From: Alphaproteobacteria bacterium
GTDB taxonomy: Bacteria > Pseudomonadota > Alphaproteobacteria > Rhodobacterales > Rhodobacteraceae
Direction: 5' to 3'
DNA: 12,149 bases
Assembly (NCBI GenBank): GCA_030425945.1
Contig: JAUHZL010000046.1
Location: forward strand, 1-12,149
Made by a program: the position numbers and the translations under genes. This document shows, piece after piece, positions 5,310 through 12,149 of this stretch. How positions within the stretch are numbered: the first letter of the stretch is position 1; each line of letters opens with the position of its first letter. The notes below the pieces were generated by a model. The model saw only the letters and a list, made by a program, of their open reading frames with translations, was not told where the DNA came from and did no database searches.

Positions 5310-7625
5310 ATGACCGACAGCCCTGACGATCTCGACGGCGCCGTGGCGCCCCGCGCCCTGTCCGAACCGCTGCGCCGCGCGATCGGCGAGCGGTATCTGC
5401 AATACGCGCTCTCGACCATCATGCACCGCGCCCTGCCGGACGCGCGCGACGGTCTGAAGCCGGTGCACCGGCGCATCCTCTACGCCATGCGCGAGCTGCG
5501 CCTGACCTCGACCGGCGGGTTCCGGAAGTCCGCGAAGATCTCGGGCGACGTGATGGGGAACTATCACCCGCACGGCGATGCCGCGATCTACGACGCGATG
5601 GCGCGTCTCGCGCAGGACTTCAACGTCCGCTACCCGCTGGTGGATGGCCAAGGCAACTTCGGCAACATCGACGGCGACAACCCGGCCGCCAGCCGCTACA
5701 CCGAGGCGCGCCTGACCGCGCATTCGGAAGCCCTGATGGAAGGGCTGGCCGAGAACGCGGTCGACTTCCGCGACAACTACGACGGCACCCTGCAGGAACC
5801 GGTTGTCCTGCCCGCGGCCTTTCCGAACCTGCTGGCGAACGGCGCGTCGGGGATCGCGGTCGGCATGGCGACCAACATTCCGCCGCATAACCTCGACGAG
5901 CTGATCCAGGCCTGTCTGCACCTGATCCGGTCGCCCGACGCGCGGGACGAGACGCTGCTGCAGTACGTGCCGGGTCCGGACTTCCCGACCGGGGGCGTCA
6001 TCGTCGAGCCGCCCGAGGTGATGGCCGAGGCCTATCGCACCGGCCGGGGCAGTTTCCGCCTGCGTGCCCGCTGGGAGGTCGAGGATCTCGGGCGCGGGGT
6101 CTGGCAGATCGTGATCACCGAGATTCCCTACCAGGTTCAGAAGTCCAAGCTGATCGAGCGCATCGCCGACCTGATCCAGACCAAGAAGATCCCGATCCTG
6201 ACCGATGTCCGCGACGAAAGCGCGGATGACGTGCGCATCGTGCTCGAGCCGCGCGCCCGCACGGTGGACCCCGAGGTCCTGATGGCCTCGCTCTACCGCA
6301 ACTGCGACCTGGAAATCCGTTTCGCGCTGAACATGAACGTGCTGATCGACGGGCGCACACCCAAGGTCTGCTCGCTGAAGGAGGTGCTGCGCGCCTTCCT
6401 CGACCATCGGCGCGAGGTTCTGGTGCGCCGGTCGCAGCACCGGCTCGACAAGATCGACCACCGTCTCGAAGTGCTGGAAGGCTTCATCATCGCCTTCCTC
6501 AACCTCGACCGGGTGATCGAAATCATCCGCTACGACACCGATCCCAAGGCCGCCCTGATGGCCGAGACCTGGGGCCGGACTTTCCCGCGCGCGATGTCCG
6601 AGGCCGACTACGTGCCGCCGGCCCCCGGCGAGGGCGAACTGACCGAGGTGCAGGCCGAAGCGATCCTCAACATGCGCCTGCGGAGCCTGCGGCGGCTGGA
6701 GGAAATGGAGCTGGTCCGCGAGCGCGACGCCCTGATGGAAGAGCGCGCGGGCCTCGTCGACCTGCTCGAGTCCGGGGCGCTGCAATGGGCGCGGATCTCG
6801 GACGAGCTGAAGGCGACCCGCAAGGCGTTCGGCAAGGACGCCCCCGGCGGCGCGCGCCGGTCGTCCTTCGCCGAGGCGGGCGAGGCCCCCGAGATCAGCG
6901 TCGAGGCGATGATCGAGCGCGAACCGATCACCGTCGTCTGTTCCAAGATGGGCTGGGTGCGGGCTTTGAAGGGCCACGGCCACGACCCGGCAGGCCTGAA
7001 GTTCAAGGACGGCGACGAGGGGCGTTTCGTCCTGCCGGCCCAGACCACCGACAAGCTGCTGGTCTTCGGGTCGAACGGGCGGTTCTACACGCTCGCCTGC
7101 GCGAACCTGCCCGGCGGGCGCGGCATGGGCGAACCGATCCGCCTGATGGTCGATCTGCCGAACGAGGCCGAGCTGGTGGACCTGCGGGTTCACGTGCCCG
7201 GCGCGCATCTGGTGGTGGCCTCGACCGAGGGCGACGGCTTCCGCGTGCCGGAGGACGAGGTTCTCGCCCAGACCCGGGCGGGCAAGCAGGTCCTGAACGT
7301 GAAGGACGGCGCCAAGGCGCTGCTTTGCCGTCCGGTCGGCGGGGACCATGTCGCGGTCGTCGGCGACAACCGCAAGCTGCTGGTCTTCGCGCTGGACGAG
7401 TTGCCCGAGATGACCCGCGGCAAGGGCGTCCGGCTGCAGAAGTACAAGGATGGCGGGCTGTCCGACCTGACCACCTTCACGCTGGCCGAGGGCCTGAGCT
7501 GGCACGATCCGGCGGGCCGGACCCGCACCGTGGCGCGCCCCGAGCTGAACGAGTGGATGGGCCGCCGGGCCGGGATCGGGCGCATGGCGCCGCGCGGCTT
7601 CCCGCGCGACAACACGTTCACCTGA
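5310..7625 (+). CDS. parC: DNA topoisomerase IV subunit A
   Basis: ParC is the DNA cleavage and religation subunit of topoisomerase IV, which with ParE decatenates daughter chromosomes. The 771-residue product has the winged-helix breakage-reunion domain up front: YALSTIMHRALPDARDGLKP (32-51), YHPHGDAAIYDAM (85-97), GQGNFG and the active-site tyrosine Y130 in ASRYTE. A tower and coiled-coil region (about 340-490, HRREVLVRRSQHRL then MRLRSLRRLEE) follows, then a C-terminal beta-pinwheel (about 540-750) with degenerate blades and no canonical GyrA box, which favours ParC over GyrA. At the quinolone-contact position it has A91 (E. coli ParC S80) and D95 (E84). No Shine-Dalgarno is visible before the ATG at 5310, so initiation may be weak or leaderless. 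The DUF898 gene follows after 4 bases. Confidence 0.95.
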   Translation: MTDSPDDLDGAVAPRALSEPLRRAIGERYLQYALSTIMHRALPDARDGLKPVHRRILYAMRELRLTSTGGFRKSAKISGDVMGNYHPHGDAAIYDAMARLAQDFNVRYPLVDGQGNFGNIDGDNPAASRYTEARLTAHSEALMEGLAENAVDFRDNYDGTLQEPVVLPAAFPNLLANGASGIAVGMATNIPPHNLDELIQACLHLIRSPDARDETLLQYVPGPDFPTGGVIVEPPEVMAEAYRTGRGSFRLRARWEVEDLGRGVWQIVITEIPYQVQKSKLIERIADLIQTKKIPILTDVRDESADDVRIVLEPRARTVDPEVLMASLYRNCDLEIRFALNMNVLIDGRTPKVCSLKEVLRAFLDHRREVLVRRSQHRLDKIDHRLEVLEGFIIAFLNLDRVIEIIRYDTDPKAALMAETWGRTFPRAMSEADYVPPAPGEGELTEVQAEAILNMRLRSLRRLEEMELVRERDALMEERAGLVDLLESGALQWARISDELKATRKAFGKDAPGGARRSSFAEAGEAPEISVEAMIEREPITVVCSKMGWVRALKGHGHDPAGLKFKDGDEGRFVLPAQTTDKLLVFGSNGRFYTLACANLPGGRGMGEPIRLMVDLPNEAELVDLRVHVPGAHLVVASTEGDGFRVPEDEVLAQTRAGKQVLNVKDGAKALLCRPVGGDHVAVVGDNRKLLVFALDELPEMTRGKGVRLQKYKDGGLSDLTTFTLAEGLSWHDPAGRTRTVARPELNEWMGRRAGIGRMAPRGFPRDNTFT

Positions 7626-7629
7626 GGCG

Positions 7630-8799
7630 ATGGCGGCGGCGCTCGGCACCGATTTCATCGGGCGCAAGGGCGCGCTCTTCGGTCTTGCGCTGCGGCTGAG
7701 CATCCTGACCGTCGTCACGCTGGGCTTCTACCGGTTCTGGATGAAGACCCGGCTGCGGCGGTGGTACTGGTCGGCGATCCGCCCGGGCGGGCATCCGCTG
7801 GAATACACCGGCGACCCGCTGGAGAAGCTGCTCGGCTTTCTGATCGCGGTGGTGTTCCTCAGCTTCTACATCGGGGTCTTCAATCTGATCCTGATGTTCT
7901 TCTCGTTCAGCTACCTCGGCGACAATTTCGTCGCCTACGCCGCCTCGTTCGTCATCGTCATCCCGTTCATCTTCTTCGCCCAGTACCGGGCCCGCCGCTA
8001 CATGCTGGCCCGCACCCGCTGGCGCGGCATCCGCTTCGGGCTGGAGCCCGGGGCCTGGGGCTACGCGTGGCGCGCGATGGTCTACTGGGCGCTGACGATC
8101 GTGACGCTCGGCGCGCTCTGGCCGCTGATGACCTTCCGGCTCGAGAAGTTCCGCACCGACCGGACCTGGTTCGGCTCGGCCCGGCTGCACCAGGGCGGGC
8201 GCTGGACCGCGCTGATCCTGCCCGCGCTTCCCGCGCTGCTCTGCCTCTGGGGCACGCTCGGCCTCGGGCTTGTGGCGGCCGTCACCGAGGACCCGACCCC
8301 GGTGCTGGGCCTTGTGCTGACCCTGCCGCTGCTCGGCATCGCGTGGGTCCACTACCGTCTGCGGGCCCTGCGGTACCTGACGGAGACCAAGCGCCTCGGG
8401 GAAGATGTCGGGCTGACGCTGCATCCCCGTCTCGGGCGGGTGCTGGCCATCACGGTCTTCGGACACCTGCTGGTCGGTCTGTTCCTCGGCCTGCTGCTCG
8501 GCGGGGTCGGGATCGCGGTCGGGATCTTGCTGGGCATCGGGGCGGCGGGGGGCGTCGATTTCGAGGCCCTGCCGCCGTGGGTCTTCGTCGTCGCGGGCAT
8601 GGTCGCCTATTTCGGCGGCTTCATCCTGTGGGACGTCCTGCGGCAGGTCTTCGTGCGGATGCCGCTCCTCGCGCACTACGTCGCCACGCTCGAGATCGAC
8701 AACGCCCATGCCCTCGCCCCGCTGGCGCAGCGCGAGCGTGACGATTTCGCCGATGCGGGCGGCTTTGCCGAGGCACTCGACGTGGGGGCGGCGCTGTGA
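7630..8799 (+). CDS. DUF898 family polytopic membrane protein
   Basis: A 389-residue integral membrane protein of the DUF898 (YjgN-like) family, function unknown. Hydrophobic stretches lie near 15-37, 67-93, 101-117, 146-167, 193-218, 224-241, 268-304 and 316-339. A basic-aromatic motif recurs: TLGFYRFWMKTRLRRWYW then GG (30-54), QYRARRYMLARTRWRGIRFG (118-137), TLGALWPLMTFRLEKFR then GG (159-190), and HYRLRALRYLTETKRLG (241-257). Such repeats of T-L-G-x-x-x-x-W with R-x-x-R and GG are typical of the family. The C-terminus (about 355-389) is polar, probably cytoplasmic. It starts 4 bases after parC, with GAGG overlapping the parC stop only 2 bases from the ATG, so translation probably depends on termination of parC. 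Its TGA overlaps the GTG start of the M48 gene by 4 bases, so the two proteins are probably made together. Confidence 0.85.
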   Translation: MAAALGTDFIGRKGALFGLALRLSILTVVTLGFYRFWMKTRLRRWYWSAIRPGGHPLEYTGDPLEKLLGFLIAVVFLSFYIGVFNLILMFFSFSYLGDNFVAYAASFVIVIPFIFFAQYRARRYMLARTRWRGIRFGLEPGAWGYAWRAMVYWALTIVTLGALWPLMTFRLEKFRTDRTWFGSARLHQGGRWTALILPALPALLCLWGTLGLGLVAAVTEDPTPVLGLVLTLPLLGIAWVHYRLRALRYLTETKRLGEDVGLTLHPRLGRVLAITVFGHLLVGLFLGLLLGGVGIAVGILLGIGAAGGVDFEALPPWVFVVAGMVAYFGGFILWDVLRQVFVRMPLLAHYVATLEIDNAHALAPLAQRERDDFADAGGFAEALDVGAAL

Positions 8800-9914
8800 T
8801 CGGCCCGGATGCCCCGGTCTTCGTCGATTACTTCGACGGGCGCTCTGCGGTCCCGCGCCGGATGGAACTGACGATCGACGGCACGCGCCTGCTGCTGATC
8901 CCGGCGGAAGGCTCGACCATCGTCTGGCCCCTCGACCGGATGCGGCGCCTGCCCGATCAGGCCGGCAGTGACGGGCTGACGCTCGCCCCCGCCGATGGCG
9001 GACCGGCGCGGCTCTATATCCCGGACGGGGCGGCCGACCTCGCGGATGCGCTCCGCGCCGCCATCCCGGCCCGTGCCGCCCCGCCGCCGATCCCGAACTT
9101 CCGCGCCCGGCTCGTCGGGCTGTCCGCGGCGGCCCTGACGTCGGTCGCGCTGATCCTCTTCGTGCTCGTGCCGCTGATGGCGGACCAGTTGGCGACGCTG
9201 CTGCCGCCCGAAGGCGAAGCCGCGCTGGGCGATGCCACGCTCGAGCAGATCCGCAGCGCCCTCGACGAGAGCGGCCGCGACGGGCTGGACTTCTGCACCG
9301 CCGCCCCGGGACGGGCCGCGCTGGGCCGGATGACCGACCGGCTGGCCAAGCACACCGAGTTTCCCTTCCCCCTGAAGGTGCATGTGCTCGACCACGAGAT
9401 GGTCAACGCCTTCGCGCTGCCCGGCGGGCATGTGGTCCTCTTCCGCGGCCTGATCGACGCGGCGAACGATCCCGACGAGGTCGCCGCGGTGCTGGCCCAC
9501 GAGATGGGTCATGTCGCGGGGCGCGACGCCACGCGGGGCGCGCTGCGCTCGGCGGGCTCGATCGGCATCCTCGGGCTGATCTTCGGCGATTTCGCGGGCG
9601 GCACGGTGGCGCTGTTTCTCGCCAACCAGCTGATCGAGGCCCAGTATTCGCAGGCGACCGAGGAACGCGCCGACGCTTACGGCATCGCGCTGATGCAGAA
9701 GGCCGGACTGCCGCCCGAGGCGCTGGGCCGCTTCTTCGAGACCCTGCGCCAGCAGGAGGGCGCGCGCGACGAGCGCAGCCTGCTGGACCACCTGTCCAGC
9801 CACCCGGCGCTGCTCGACCGGATCGAGGCGGCCGGCCGCGCGGCCCGCCCGGCACAGGTCAGTCCGGTTCTGAACAGCTCGGACTGGCAGGCGCTGCGCG
9901 CGATCTGTCGATAG
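8796..9914 (+). CDS. M48 family membrane metalloprotease
   Basis: A 372-residue zinc metallopeptidase. The zinc site is complete: HEMGH (235-239, in VLAHEMGHVAGRDA) gives two histidines and the catalytic glutamate E236, and E289 of TEERADAYG is the third ligand. NAFALPGGHVVLF, just before the HExxH, and SSHPALLDRI near the C-terminus are further M48 marks. An N-terminal beta-rich region (about 1-90) precedes one strong membrane segment (about 105-128); a second hydrophobic stretch (about 250-278) follows the active site, as in BepA/Oma1/HtpX relatives. There is no signal peptide, so it is probably anchored with the N-terminus inside. In a BepA-like role it would act on misfolded envelope proteins, but that is inference. 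It starts with GTG at 8796, overlapping the DUF898 TGA by 4 bases. No TPR domain is present, unlike BepA. Confidence 0.92.
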   Translation: MIGPDAPVFVDYFDGRSAVPRRMELTIDGTRLLLIPAEGSTIVWPLDRMRRLPDQAGSDGLTLAPADGGPARLYIPDGAADLADALRAAIPARAAPPPIPNFRARLVGLSAAALTSVALILFVLVPLMADQLATLLPPEGEAALGDATLEQIRSALDESGRDGLDFCTAAPGRAALGRMTDRLAKHTEFPFPLKVHVLDHEMVNAFALPGGHVVLFRGLIDAANDPDEVAAVLAHEMGHVAGRDATRGALRSAGSIGILGLIFGDFAGGTVALFLANQLIEAQYSQATEERADAYGIALMQKAGLPPEALGRFFETLRQQEGARDERSLLDHLSSHPALLDRIEAAGRAARPAQVSPVLNSSDWQALRAICR

Positions 9915-9952
9915 GCGTATTGCAATTATCCACCACTACATCTTGGGTTTAC

Positions 9953-9981
9953 CCGGGGGTGCGTTGCGTTGAGGCCCCCGG
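9953..9981 (+). terminator. Candidate end-of-operon hairpin after the M48 gene
   Basis: CCGGGGG (9953-9959) pairs with CCCCCGG (9975-9981) around a 15-base loop, about 38 bases past the M48 stop. A smaller hairpin follows: TCCGG (9982-9986), six bases, CCGGA (9993-9997). There is no T run after either, so this is not a classical intrinsic terminator. The stretch 9918-9950, just before the stem, is much more AT-rich than its surroundings and could hold a promoter for the lipoprotein gene; TTGCAA at 9920-9925 is the only -35-like element I see. Confidence 0.35.
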
Positions 9982-10020
9982 TCCGGTATTTGCCGGAGAC
10001 AAAGTTGGACAGGGGGTTCC

Positions 10021-10629
10021 ATGCGTGCGATTCTGACGATGCTTGTGCTGGCGGCGACACTGGCCGGATGCGCCAGCGGCGCTCGGCTGGGCGAGAAGCA
10101 GGACCTCGGCACTTTCAGGCTCGGGCACAACGTCGTCGTGGCGACCAATGCCACCAAGGGCCCGTTCTCGCGCGATGCCAGCGCGGAGGAATTGCAGGCA
10201 GCCCTCAGCGGCGAGATCGACCGCCGCTTCAGCCGCTACGAGGGTGACAAGTTCTTCCACCTCGGGATCTCGGTCGACGGCTACATTCTCGCGCTGCCGG
10301 GCATCCCGCTGGTGGCCTCGCCGAAGTCGGCGCTGATCATCTCGGTCCGGGTCTGGGACGACGCGGCCGGGGTCAAGCTGACCGAGGAACCGCACCAGAT
10401 CACGGTTCTCGAATCGTTTTCCGGCGAGACGATGGTCGGCTCCGGCCTGACCCGCTCGAAGGAAGAGCAACTGCAGAACCTGGTCCAGAACGCGGCGCTC
10501 GCGGTCGAGAAATACCTCGCCAGCCATCCCGAATGGTTCCAGCCCGATCCGGCCGCCGAGGGCGAGGAGGTCGCCGCTGCGGCCGAGGCTCCGGAGGCCG
10601 CCCAGACGGCCCCGCGACCCCGTCCCTGA
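10021..10629 (+). CDS. Unrecognised lipoprotein
   Basis: A 202-residue secreted lipoprotein that I do not assign to a named family. MRAILTMLVLAATLAGC is a lipoprotein signal peptide with lipobox LAGC; C17 would be lipidated. The +2 residue is alanine, not aspartate, so outer-membrane sorting is likely by the E. coli rule. The body (about 25-170) alternates beta-like segments such as HNVVVATN (36-43), FHLGISVDGYILALPGIP (79-96) and ALIISVRVWDD (104-114), and ends with an amphipathic helix (EEQLQNLVQNAALAVEKYLA, 148-167). The tail (172-202) is rich in Ala, Glu and Pro and looks disordered. C17 is the only cysteine. The gene stands alone: 106 bases after the M48 gene and about 180 before tuf, with a hairpin following. 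AGGGGG lies 4 bases before the ATG. Confidence 0.85.
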   Translation: MRAILTMLVLAATLAGCASGARLGEKQDLGTFRLGHNVVVATNATKGPFSRDASAEELQAALSGEIDRRFSRYEGDKFFHLGISVDGYILALPGIPLVASPKSALIISVRVWDDAAGVKLTEEPHQITVLESFSGETMVGSGLTRSKEEQLQNLVQNAALAVEKYLASHPEWFQPDPAAEGEEVAAAAEAPEAAQTAPRPRP

Positions 10630-10642
10630 CGACCGGACAGCA

Positions 10643-10669
10643 CCCCCGTTTTCACGGCATGAACGGGGG
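10643..10669 (+). terminator. Hairpin after the lipoprotein gene, likely terminator
   Basis: CCCCCGTT (10643-10650) pairs perfectly with AACGGGGG (10662-10669) around an 11-base loop, 13 bases after the lipoprotein stop. It is followed by GCTCCGGG and not by a T run, so efficient intrinsic termination is unsure, though many terminators in high-GC alphaproteobacteria lack long T runs. Position between the lipoprotein and tuf supports a transcript boundary. Confidence 0.5.
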
Positions 10670-10733
10670 GCTCCGGGCCTGAAAGCGCCGGTCCCGCGCG
10701 GTCTTTGTCCCACGCCTAAAGCGGCTTGATTTT

Positions 10734-10778
10734 CCTGCCTCGGGCCAGTAGACGGCGCGCGATATTGACCCGGGCAGG
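10734..10778 (+). promoter_or_regulatory. tuf promoter/leader region with bulged 10-bp stem-loop
   Basis: CCTGCC (10734-10739) and CGGG (10741-10744), split by a single bulged T, pair with CCCGGGCAGG (10769-10778), leaving a 24-base loop. It ends 30 bases before the tuf start. Two promoter candidates overlap: TTGTCC (10705-10710) with GATTTT (10728-10733) at 17 bases, and TTGATT (10726-10731) with TAGACG (10749-10754) at 17 bases. Both -10 matches are poor. If the first is used, transcription would start close to the base of the stem and much of it could lie in the leader; if the second, only its 3' part would be transcribed. Which applies cannot be decided by eye. Confidence 0.35.
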
Positions 10779-10808
10779 CGAAGCCCTTCAGACGCGAGAG
10801 GCGCCACG

Positions 10809-11984
<1,176 letters not shown>

Positions 11985-12000
11985 GACTGAATTTCAACGA

Positions 12001-12058
12001 GGCGGGATGAAACCCGCCCGACGGGTTCGAAGAGGGGCGGCGGTGCACGCCGCTCCTC
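12001..12058 (+). promoter_or_regulatory. Structured spacer between tuf and rpsJ, alternative hairpins
   Basis: Three stems fit in 58 bases. Stem A: GGCGGG (12001-12006) with CCCGCC (12013-12018). Stem B: AACCCG (12011-12016) with CGGGTT (12022-12027); it shares bases with A, so only one can form. Stem C: positions 12032-12042 pair with 12048-12058, 11 bp with one G-U pair and loop GTGCA. None is followed by a T run. It begins 16 bases after the tuf stop and ends 32 bases before the rpsJ start. It could be a partial terminator, an S10-operon leader or an RNA processing site. Confidence 0.55.
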
Positions 12059-12090
12059 CTATCAACTCCAACGCCGCGAAAGGCTAGAAC

Positions 12091-12149
12091 ATGCAAAGCC
12101 AGAACATTCGCATTCGGCTGAAGGCCTTTGACTATCGCGTGCTGGATGC
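12091..12149 (+). CDS. rpsJ: 30S ribosomal protein S10, N-terminus only
   Basis: The first 19 full codons read MQSQNIRIRLKAFDYRVLD, the conserved start of ribosomal protein S10 (NusE), which sits in the 30S head and also takes part in transcription antitermination with NusB. The rest of the roughly 102-residue protein lies beyond the window edge. GAAAGG (12078-12083) lies 7 bases before the ATG. It is the first gene of the S10 cluster, so rplC, rplD and the other S10-cluster genes are expected downstream. The 106-base spacer after tuf contains strong hairpins. Confidence 0.95.
   Translation, partial: MQSQNIRIRLKAFDYRVLD

Noticed and set aside
4290..7718. A 1142-codon open frame on the minus strand across parC and the SDR gene
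   Set aside because: It is antisense to clear parC and partly out of frame with the SDR; composition is Arg/Gly/His/Asp-rich, as expected of a shadow frame in GC-rich DNA.
12021..12032. GGTTCGA resembling a tRNA T-loop
   Set aside because: No matching acceptor, D or anticodon arms surround it; the bases are explained by the hairpins in the spacer.

Overview
The window comes from a high-GC (roughly two thirds G+C by eye) alphaproteobacterium, most likely a Rhodobacterales/Paracoccaceae-type organism. Three things point there: protein sequences typical of that group (EtfA/EtfB, an EF-Tu with a shortened region before switch I, a DUF6473-type protein), the gene neighbourhood, and the codon usage. 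Almost everything is chromosomal housekeeping. I see no transposase, phage gene, CRISPR array, tRNA or rRNA.

Layout. (1) 1-599, minus: the N-terminal two thirds of 3-hydroxybutyryl-CoA dehydrogenase, cut by the window edge. (2) 760-1599, plus: a DUF6473-type protein of unknown function that sits in opposite orientation between hbd and etfA. (3) 1652-3339, minus: etfB-etfA, translationally coupled through a one-base TGATG overlap and closed by a GC-rich hairpin with a short T run. (4) 3504-5182, minus: an SDR oxidoreductase, a 64-residue HIG1-like twin-transmembrane protein and a PduO-type cobalamin adenosyltransferase. (5) 5310-9914, plus: parC, a DUF898 polytopic membrane protein and an M48 membrane metalloprotease, packed with a 4-base gap and then a 4-base GTGA overlap, so very probably one transcript. 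(6) 10021-10629, plus: an unrecognised lipoprotein. (7) 10809-12149, plus: tuf (EF-Tu) and the first 59 bases of rpsJ (S10), the head of the S10 ribosomal protein cluster.

How the genes may work together. Hbd, EtfA and EtfB belong to acyl-CoA (butyrate/fatty acid) metabolism; ETF collects electrons from acyl-CoA dehydrogenases. The adenosyltransferase makes adenosylcobalamin, the cofactor of acyl-CoA mutases such as methylmalonyl-CoA mutase, so its place beside the ETF genes is metabolically sensible. The DUF898-M48 pair looks like an envelope module riding behind parC. tuf and rpsJ start the translation cluster, but fusA is not immediately upstream as it is in the classical str operon.

Most interesting leads: stable stem-loops on both sides of tuf, including two mutually exclusive hairpins plus an 11-bp stem before rpsJ; an internal repeat in DUF898 with tight coupling to the M48 protease; the HIG1/adenosyltransferase/ETF neighbourhood; an SGNH-hydrolase-like motif pattern in the DUF6473 protein; and an alanine at the classical quinolone-contact serine of ParC. 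None of these amounts to clear evidence for a wholly new system.
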